A stretch of DNA of 64,000 nucleotides, from the NCBI RefSeq assembly GCF_022347545.1, contig NZ_JAKREW010000006.1:124001-188000 (forward strand), given 5' to 3'. Shown here in pieces: positions 63,984 through 64,000 of the stretch (position 1 is the first letter of the stretch; each line of letters begins with the position of its first letter). The stretch comes from Terribium retamae (GTDB taxonomy: Bacteria > Pseudomonadota > Alphaproteobacteria > Rhizobiales > Rhizobiaceae). Made by a program: the position numbers and the translations under genes. Below the pieces are notes generated by a model that was given only the letters and a program-made list of their open reading frames with translations, was not told the origin of the DNA and searched no databases.

Positions 63984-64000
63984 GGCCGATCTTGTCATGA

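Overview
This is a 64 kb G+C-rich chromosomal segment from an alphaproteobacterium, most likely a Mesorhizobium/Phyllobacteriaceae-type rhizobial relative. The pointers are a TGA-N9-TCA iron-responsive operator of the RirA type, GTTC-N7-GTTC-type SOS boxes at recA, a DUF1476 (ATP synthase inhibitor zeta-type) gene, a eukaryotic-type NADP isocitrate dehydrogenase, the purC-purS-purQ-purL-bolA-grxD neighbourhood, and interspersed bipartite palindromes typical of rhizobia. I see no phage, insertion sequence, CRISPR array, rRNA or tRNA. It is largely a core chromosome with small accessory modules.

Region by region. 1-3300: the 3' end of a DUF2938 membrane protein, an FMN reductase, an orphan ROK regulator and an AraC/PchR-type regulator. 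3394-7982: an iron-siderophore locus (IRO box, TonB receptor, periplasmic binding protein, siderophore-interacting reductase) divergent from the AraC regulator. 8023-9412: a VOC protein and its divergent AraC-type regulator. 9507-12545: a copper module of two divergent CueR promoters driving cueR-multicopper oxidase-yqaA and copZ. 12600-20700: a run of small stress and hypothetical genes, including a decayed acetylpolyamine amidohydrolase, a cysteine desulfurase-like protein with an aldo/keto reductase, and a J-domain-like protein. 20711-27047: a molybdoenzyme maturation block (flavin reductase, CoxD-like MoxR ATPase, CoxE-like VWA protein, split XdhC, MocA-type cytidylyltransferase) with no hydroxylase subunits in view. 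27226-30734: an orphan binding protein coupled to a P1 peptidase, then a DUF2259 gene whose signal-peptide region carries an in-frame palindromic repeat.

30796-45618 is dominated by purine synthesis (purB, purC, purS, purQ, purL) interleaved with small envelope proteins and followed by bolA and grxD, the partners of Fe-S/iron homeostasis. 45732-53645 holds a Bcr/CflA exporter, an IMPase coupled to ttcA, rpsD, an HxlR/NAD(P)-binding pair, murI, a TrmJ-type methyltransferase and a LysE exporter. 53870-64000 holds icd, an aldo/keto reductase, a glycerophosphodiesterase, alaS, recA with SOS boxes, a divergent pseudouridine kinase/psuG pair and a TfoX-N protein.

The most noteworthy item is a family of three bipartite hairpin repeats (9413-9508, 29398-29496, 44141-44245). 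Two sit exactly between convergent genes. The third interrupts the DUF2259 signal peptide by a multiple of three bases.
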